This document shows positions 60,855 to 64,000 of a stretch of 64,000 bases of DNA, piece by piece. Both the position numbers and the translations under genes were made by a program. The stretch is taken from NCBI RefSeq assembly GCF_019285515.1, contig NZ_CP079095.1, forward strand, positions 3,070,501 through 3,134,500, in the 5' to 3' direction. The stretch comes from Methylococcus sp. Mc7. Its GTDB lineage: Bacteria > Pseudomonadota > Gammaproteobacteria > Methylococcales > Methylococcaceae. The first letter of the stretch is position 1, and the number at the start of each line of letters is the position of its first letter. The notes beneath the pieces were generated by a model that was not told the DNA's origin, did no database searches, and was given only the letters and a program-made list of their open reading frames with translations.

Positions 60855-62024
60855 CTATTTTTTCTTTTGTTTGGGTCCGGTTGTAGCCGGCTTCAAGATA
60901 TCCGCCAATGACTTGTCCATGTTGTCGTACTTGTCCGCCGGAATGGCGAAACTGCGGCCAGCGAAGCGCCGGTTGAGCCGCTCGGCCTCCCTGTCCAAAG
61001 CTTCCAGATGCTGCCCGATGTCGGGGGCGGGCGTCGCCTGGGCCGGCGAACCTTGGGTTTTCTCGGCATCGTGCGTCTGGGCGCTCTGAGAAGCTTTTGC
61101 CGCTTCGGCCTGGAGGTGGCTTTCGGCCAGAGCGCGGTCCAGTTTCGCCGAAAACTGGGCGTAGTGCCTGTCGTCTCGATTCCAGGCTTTGACCTCGATC
61201 GTCAGTCCGTCGAAGGTCCGGTAGCGGGCTTTGAGCAGGTTGCTTTCGGGCGGGGCTGCAACCGCCGAAGCCGGGAAGACGTCGATCAGGTTCAAACCCG
61301 CCAGGGTCGATGCGAGGCCGGCGGCGGCGGGATCGGCCTCCCGCCCCGACGGCAAGTCGGCGACGCTGTAGGCGCTGTCTTCGGGTTTCGACTTGAACAG
61401 GCGCAGGCCCTTGCCCGCCGGGCGGGACAGCATGATTTCCGCGATCCTGCTCGAGGGGATGTCGGTTAAGGATTTGTCGAGCCAACGGACCGGGTCCCGC
61501 TCGATGCGCAGCACCCCTTTCGCCAGCCAGCTCTGTTTCTCTTCCGGTCTCCGGATGAAAGTGGCGCCGTTGTTGTCATCGACCTTGCCGACGATGAGAC
61601 GGGCCGGTTGGCCCAAGCCTTCCAGCCGGAGCTCGACACCTTGGGCCTCCTTGGCCTGGACGTCTTCAATGCCCAGGTCGGCGTAACGCTGAACGTTTGC
61701 CGTCTTCCGCTCCAGCAGTTCTGCGTTCGCCAGCGTGATCAGCATTTCCCGCAATTTGCCGGCGTCGGCGGGATAGCCGTCCTTTTCCTGGATCTGCCAG
61801 TCTTGCCCCTCCTTCAGCAAGCTGACCGCTGTCTTGTTTTCCGCGCCGATGATGATGACGGATCGGACGTCGTTGAGGTGATCCCGTAGTCCGGGCAGCG
61901 CGTAGCCGGCGCCTTTGGGTTCACTGACGGGCTGGCGGCCCGAGGAAATGGCCATGGCGGCGATCACGGCGACGACGGCGGCGGCGCCGAGTCCCAGCAC
62001 CGCCTTGGAGTTGAGATGAGTCAT
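60855..62024 (-). CDS. DUF4340 protein of a gliding-type ABC transport cluster
   Basis: DUF4340-family protein, 389 aa. An N-terminal signal anchor (VLGLGAAAVVAVIAAMAIS) precedes a periplasmic region. Typical stretches are VRSVIIIGAENKTAVSLLKE, ADAGKLREMLITLANAELLE, LGIEDVQAKEAQGVELRLEG and WLDKSLTDIPSSRIAEIML. In many gammaproteobacteria it is the last gene of an ABC ATPase-permease-GldG-DUF4340 set, and here it follows the GldG-like gene by 12 bp. The substrate of that set is not known. The tail is Lys-rich (GPKQKKK). Confidence 0.88.
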   Translation of the reverse strand: MTHLNSKAVLGLGAAAVVAVIAAMAISSGRQPVSEPKGAGYALPGLRDHLNDVRSVIIIGAENKTAVSLLKEGQDWQIQEKDGYPADAGKLREMLITLANAELLERKTANVQRYADLGIEDVQAKEAQGVELRLEGLGQPARLIVGKVDDNNGATFIRRPEEKQSWLAKGVLRIERDPVRWLDKSLTDIPSSRIAEIMLSRPAGKGLRLFKSKPEDSAYSVADLPSGREADPAAAGLASTLAGLNLIDVFPASAVAAPPESNLLKARYRTFDGLTIEVKAWNRDDRHYAQFSAKLDRALAESHLQAEAAKASQSAQTHDAEKTQGSPAQATPAPDIGQHLEALDREAERLNRRFAGRSFAIPADKYDNMDKSLADILKPATTGPKQKKK

Positions 62025-62036
62025 GGGGGGTCTCCT

Positions 62037-63908
62037 TCAAGCTTTTCCTCGCCTGGCGTTCCAGGCGACGAAACCCAACGTGCCTAGGGTAAGCAGGAGG
62101 GGCACGAGTGCGATGTTGATGAACTTGAGCCGGGCTCCCAGCGCATCGATGTCGGCATCCAACCGCCGCCGCACCTCGCGCAGTTCCTTGCGGATTTCGA
62201 GTTTGCGCCTCAGGAAGTCGTCCAGTTCCTTCCGCTGGGCGGGGCTGAGGACGAATGCGTCGTCTCCGGATTTGCCCCTTTGCAGTTCGGCCAGCTTGCG
62301 CTCGGTCTCGCCGAGTTCCCGCTGGAGTTCCTGCTCTTTGCTGCGGAAGCGGTCATCCGCTGCCGCCTTGAGTTCCTCGACCTTGGTGAAAGGACGTGCC
62401 GAGGTGCCCCGTCCTCGTATCGAGATCAGATCCGAGGTGCCGGCGAGATTGTCCACCGCATTGATGAACAGGTCGCCGTTGCCGGCGAAGGTGTTGAGCA
62501 GCTTCTGGCCGAAGAAATTGGACGACCTGACCCACAGCCGGTCGCTGAGTATGTCGGTGTCCGCTACCAGCAGTATCTCCCCGGTTTCCTTGGCTTCCGC
62601 CAGGTGGCCCGGATCGTTGCGCTGCGGGAAGGCGGTCTTGAACTTGCCTTCCAGTCTGCCGGCGAGGACCAGGCGCTCGTCGCCGGACTTGTAGTCCTGT
62701 AGCAGGCCGGAGGGATCGCTGAGGAAGCGGATCCGGTCGGTGGGGACGGTCATGGCCTGGTCGCTGGTCTGGAGCAAGGGGGTAAGCCTGGTTCCACTGT
62801 CCTTCGCCAGCCTGAAGTGGCCGGCACTGGCGAGGTGGATGGTGTCCAGATTGGCGGTGATCACGTCGGCAGCGTTCAGGTCCGCCTTGCCCAGCCGCAG
62901 AATCGCCGGATGCCGGCTCGGAGGAGCGCCCGGCGCGGTATTGACCGTGACCGCACGGGCGCGGTCCAGCACCGCCTCATCGGCTTTGTACTCCACGCCC
63001 CAGGCTTTGAACAGGGCGGGAAGGTCCGAGGCCTTGGAAGCCAGCATGGCTGCCATCGGATCGCGCGGATCGCCTCCTCCCGTGTCGTTCTCTGCATGGG
63101 GGTCGACGAATACCATCAGACGTCCGCCGCGTAGAACGAACTGGTCCAGAGCGTATTGGGCATCCTCTCCGAGCCGTTTGGGATGGACGGCGACCAGCAC
63201 CTCGATTTCGGGAGCGACGGTCTTGAGGCTGCCGGCATCCAGGGACTTGACGTCGAACAATTGCGAGAGTTGTTCATAGACGGTCCATGGCACACCCATG
63301 TCGCCCCGTTGCGGGTCGAAGCCGCCGGCCAGAGGCAGCCCGGAGACGAGCCCGACCACCGGTTTTTTCGGTGTGGCGAGGTCGTGGATGAGCTTGGCCA
63401 GATCGTATTCCAGAAATGGCTCCTTGCCGGGTTCGAAGAACGGGATCGTGGCCCGTCCGTCGGTCGAGTTGGTACCTTCCAGGCCGAGGAACACCTTTTC
63501 TCCGGACGGTCCGAGGGGAATGCCCTGGAGTCCGGCCGCCGCCGCGCGGTCCTCGGCTTCGGAATAGGGCAGGGGATCGATCACCTCGAGCTCGATCTTG
63601 CCGCTGGCGCGGGAGCTCATTTCTTCCAGGATTTCCCGAACCCGGTCGAAGTACAGGCGGAGGCCGCGCACATCGGGACGGTTGCTTTCGGCGGTCGCCT
63701 TGTCGGAGAAATAGAGGCGCAGGTGGACGGGCTCATCCAACTTCGCCAGGATGTTACGGCTTCCCTCCGACAGGGTGTAAAGCGAATTTTCGGTCAGGTC
63801 GAGCCGGGCGCCGCGGAAGAGGGTGTTGGAAAGCAGCGTCAGGGACACGAAAAGCACCGCCATAACGGCGAGGGCGCTGCCGGTCAGGGTCTTGCGATTC
63901 AGAGTCAT
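62037..63908 (-). CDS. GldG-like extracytoplasmic ABC transporter component
   Basis: GldG-family protein (ABC-type uncharacterised transport system), 623 aa. TM1 is residues 10-30 (GSALAVMAVLFVSLTLLSNT). The conserved start RLDLTENSLYTLSEGSRNIL follows, then KPVVGLVSGLPLAGGFDPQR and LDQFVLRGGRLMVFVDPHAE. The body is periplasmic. A long coiled coil (EELKAAADDRFRSKEQELQR, RELGETERKLAELQRG) precedes the C-terminal membrane helix INIALVPLLLTLGTLGFVAW. In Bacteroidetes GldFG work in gliding; in proteobacteria the same pair is of unknown use. It ends 12 bp before DUF4340 and starts 13 bp after the permease gene. Confidence 0.9.
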   Translation of the reverse strand: MTLNRKTLTGSALAVMAVLFVSLTLLSNTLFRGARLDLTENSLYTLSEGSRNILAKLDEPVHLRLYFSDKATAESNRPDVRGLRLYFDRVREILEEMSSRASGKIELEVIDPLPYSEAEDRAAAAGLQGIPLGPSGEKVFLGLEGTNSTDGRATIPFFEPGKEPFLEYDLAKLIHDLATPKKPVVGLVSGLPLAGGFDPQRGDMGVPWTVYEQLSQLFDVKSLDAGSLKTVAPEIEVLVAVHPKRLGEDAQYALDQFVLRGGRLMVFVDPHAENDTGGGDPRDPMAAMLASKASDLPALFKAWGVEYKADEAVLDRARAVTVNTAPGAPPSRHPAILRLGKADLNAADVITANLDTIHLASAGHFRLAKDSGTRLTPLLQTSDQAMTVPTDRIRFLSDPSGLLQDYKSGDERLVLAGRLEGKFKTAFPQRNDPGHLAEAKETGEILLVADTDILSDRLWVRSSNFFGQKLLNTFAGNGDLFINAVDNLAGTSDLISIRGRGTSARPFTKVEELKAAADDRFRSKEQELQRELGETERKLAELQRGKSGDDAFVLSPAQRKELDDFLRRKLEIRKELREVRRRLDADIDALGARLKFINIALVPLLLTLGTLGFVAWNARRGKA

Positions 63909-63921
63909 GCTCCTTTGCTCC

Positions 63922-64000
63922 TTAATCGGCCTTCTTCAGGTCGATGACGATGGCATTGGCATAGAGCCAGAAGCCGATGGTGAGGAGGAAATAGATCAGG
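63922..64000 (-). CDS. ABC-2 permease, only the C-terminus in the window
   Basis: The last 25 codons of a membrane protein, ending IYFLLTIGFWLYANAIVIDL then KKAD and a TAA at 63922-63924. One hydrophobic helix and a short charged tail are visible. Its place 13 bp before the GldG-like gene, on the same strand, makes it the GldF-like ABC-2 permease of the cluster. That identity rests on context. Confidence 0.6.
   Translation of the reverse strand, partial: LIYFLLTIGFWLYANAIVIDLKKAD

Overview
The window is G+C-rich, densely packed gammaproteobacterial chromosome. An NAD-dependent formate dehydrogenase of the methylotroph type sits beside its own LysR regulator and moeA. An AlkB-type di-iron hydroxylase, a hypE, a group III truncated globin and copper-site-type sensing are also present. 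Together they suggest a methylotroph or methanotroph, possibly of the Methylococcus group. That placement is inference; no rRNA or methane monooxygenase gene lies here.

Layout. 1-2.8 kb: a NodU-type carbamoyltransferase (cut by the window edge) divergent from an AlkB-family hydroxylase. 2.8-9.8 kb: a ribonucleotide reductase operon, nrdA - small membrane protein - cytochrome b561 (frameshifted) - nrdB - VanZ. It is read leftwards from tandem NrdR boxes, and nrdA carries an intein with a homing endonuclease. 9.9-16.7 kb: TelA, an MscS channel, a PspC protein, a frameshifted DnaA paralogue, a frameshifted coiled-coil membrane protein and an integrase remnant, ending at tRNA-Cys and tRNA-Gly. 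17-26.5 kb: hypE, an ABC transporter with a ruined ATPase domain, a WspA-like chemoreceptor and a large PAS/GAF/GGDEF/EAL protein. 26.5-33.7 kb (leftward): mrcB, hemH, folE, dusA, a membrane protein, pdxJ and a lipoprotein.

33.8-40.6 kb is the most unusual stretch. It holds an RsbW-type ATP-binding kinase, a beta-carbonic anhydrase, a UraA-fold permease fused to a degenerate RsbW-like domain, a free STAS antagonist, a urea/amide-type periplasmic binding protein and a WspA-like chemoreceptor. It looks like a partner-switching circuit built around a transporter.

40.7-48 kb is the conserved block glyA - nrdR - ribD - ribE - ribB(X) - ribH - nusB - thiL - pgpA. The NrdR made here should act on the boxes upstream of nrdA. 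48-52 kb: a zinc-ribbon protein, a GGDEF-EAL protein with an ethylene-receptor-like copper-binding domain, a small secreted protein and tRNA-Ser. 52-55.2 kb: gloA, DUF1244, yciB, yciI, bolA and a lipoprotein parvulin. 55.3-59 kb: LysR regulator, formate dehydrogenase, moeA. 59-59.8 kb: a decayed island with a tRNA/tmRNA-like scrap and an orphan PrlF-type antitoxin under a double palindromic operator. 59.8-64 kb (leftward): a conserved hypothetical with a truncated globin, then DUF4340, GldG-like and an ABC-2 permease that runs off the end.

Four reading-frame breaks were found (cytochrome b561, DnaA-like, coiled-coil protein, integrase remnant), all explained by one base in a short C/G run. 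Either these genes are decaying or the assembly has homopolymer errors; sequence alone cannot separate the two.
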